Assembly: GCF_001425085.1 (NCBI RefSeq)
Contig: NZ_LMDN01000005.1
Span: forward strand, 124,001 to 188,000
Length of the DNA: 64,000 nucleotides
From: Leifsonia sp. Root4
GTDB taxonomy: Bacteria; Actinomycetota; Actinomycetes; Actinomycetales; Microbacteriaceae
Direction of reading: 5' to 3'
Shown here piece after piece: positions 63,541-64,000 of the stretch. Both the position numbers and the translations under genes were made by a program. Positions within the stretch are counted from its first letter, which is position 1. Each line of letters opens with the position of its first letter. Under the pieces are notes generated by a model, which was not told the DNA's origin, did not search any database, and was given only the letters and a program-made list of their open reading frames with translations.

Positions 63541-64000
63541 CCGTGCTGCTCACACTCGACGGCGTGACCAAGACGGTCCCATTGCCGGATGCCGCACCGC
63601 TCACGATCCTGCACGGCATCGACCTGGAGGTTGCTGCGGGTGACAGGCTCTCGATCGTCGGCCGCTCCGGCTCGGGCAAATCGACCCTGCTGAACCTGAT
63701 GGGGCTGCTGGACGGCCCGTCCACCGGAACGATCAGCTTCGACGGTCGGCCGGTGGAGAAGTTCTCCTCGGCCGAACGCGACAGGGTGCGCGGCCGCGAG
63801 ATCGGCTTCATCTTCCAACAGTTCAACCTGCTGCCGGGTCGAACGGCCAGGGAGAACGTGATGACTCCGCTGCTCTACTCCACAGGCAAGCAGTTCTGGA
63901 ACCGCTCGGCGCTGGCCGCCGAGATGCTCGAACGGGTCGGCCTCGGCCACCGCATCGACTCCATGCCGGAGAAGCTCTCCGGCGGCGAGCAGCAGCGTGT
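63537..64000 (+). CDS. ABC transporter ATP-binding protein, MacB/LolD type (partial, runs off right edge)
   Basis: At least 154 residues from a GTG that overlaps the adaptor stop (GTGA). Walker A GRSGSGKS, Q-loop FQQFNLLPGRTARENV and signature LSGGEQQRV are complete at the edge of the window; Walker B lies beyond it. The adaptor-ATPase pair indicates a tripartite-like efflux or lipoprotein-release transporter. Confidence 0.92.
   Translation, partial: MTVLLTLDGVTKTVPLPDAAPLTILHGIDLEVAAGDRLSIVGRSGSGKSTLLNLMGLLDGPSTGTISFDGRPVEKFSSAERDRVRGREIGFIFQQFNLLPGRTARENVMTPLLYSTGKQFWNRSALAAEMLERVGLGHRIDSMPEKLSGGEQQR

Overview
The window is a stretch of high-GC actinobacterial chromosome, most likely from the family Microbacteriaceae. 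The support is the gene order (O-methyltransferase/tatB; dapB, thyA-folA, dapA, RNase J), the GC-rich codon usage, the actinobacterial repeat GGTTGAGCCTGTCGAAAC, and the very frequent heptamer GGATGCC/GGCATCC. The assignment is inference; no rRNA or tRNA gene is present. All coding regions have similar composition, and I see no prophage, insertion sequence or CRISPR array.

Layout. 0-5 kb: an O-methyltransferase running off the left edge, tatB, a thiolase, scoAB (3-oxoacid CoA-transferase) and a lipoprotein. 4.7-16 kb: ispG, a YihY/BrkB membrane protein, glutamate dehydrogenase, a PrsW-like protease, an FKBP isomerase, apt, a YhhN protein, a protealysin-type M4 peptidase with its emfourin-type inhibitor, a CPBP-like membrane protein and two small flavin-fold proteins. 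15.6-18 kb: a DUF222/HNH gene in a repeat-dense block. 18-31 kb: rpsO and pnp, normally neighbours, separated by about 10 kb carrying two luciferase-like oxidoreductases (one paired with an FMN reductase), an APC permease, a LAXTG-type surface protein, a DUF5302 protein and a berberine-bridge-type oxidase. 32-42 kb: an Lrp-type regulator divergent from a branched-chain/leucine catabolic operon (bkdA, bkdB, bkdC, acyl-CoA carboxylase beta and alpha subunits, MaoC, CitE-like lyase); bkdB is frameshifted at a run of seven G. 42.6-47.7 kb: a HAD-phnD-phnC-phnE-phnE-RpiR operon behind a PHO-box-like direct repeat. 48-51 kb: MarR, TetR and aldo-keto reductase genes. 51.3-62.3 kb: the conserved backbone resumes with an M16 peptidase, dapB, thyA, folA, dapA and RNase J, with a thioredoxin/DUF4395/OsmC/TIGR01777 redox group on the other strand. 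The right edge holds a MacA-like adaptor and the start of its ABC ATPase.

How it works together. tatB, rpsO, pnp, RNase J, ispG, dapA/dapB, thyA/folA and apt are housekeeping. The bkd operon, thiolase and scoAB would together take leucine and other branched-chain keto acids to acetyl-CoA and acetoacetate. The phn operon imports phosphonate, phosphite or phosphate esters, probably under phosphate starvation. A recurring regulatory theme is leaderless transcription: more than twenty genes on both strands have a TAnnnT-like hexamer ending 6 or 7 bases before the start codon.

I did not find a convincing wholly new multi-gene system. The strongest observations are the bkdB homopolymer frameshift that opens a read-through into bkdC, the PHO-box phn operon, the uniform leaderless promoter geometry, the 15/18-base in-frame repeats in the tails of metabolic enzymes, the repeat-bounded DUF222/HNH cassette, and the protealysin/emfourin pair.
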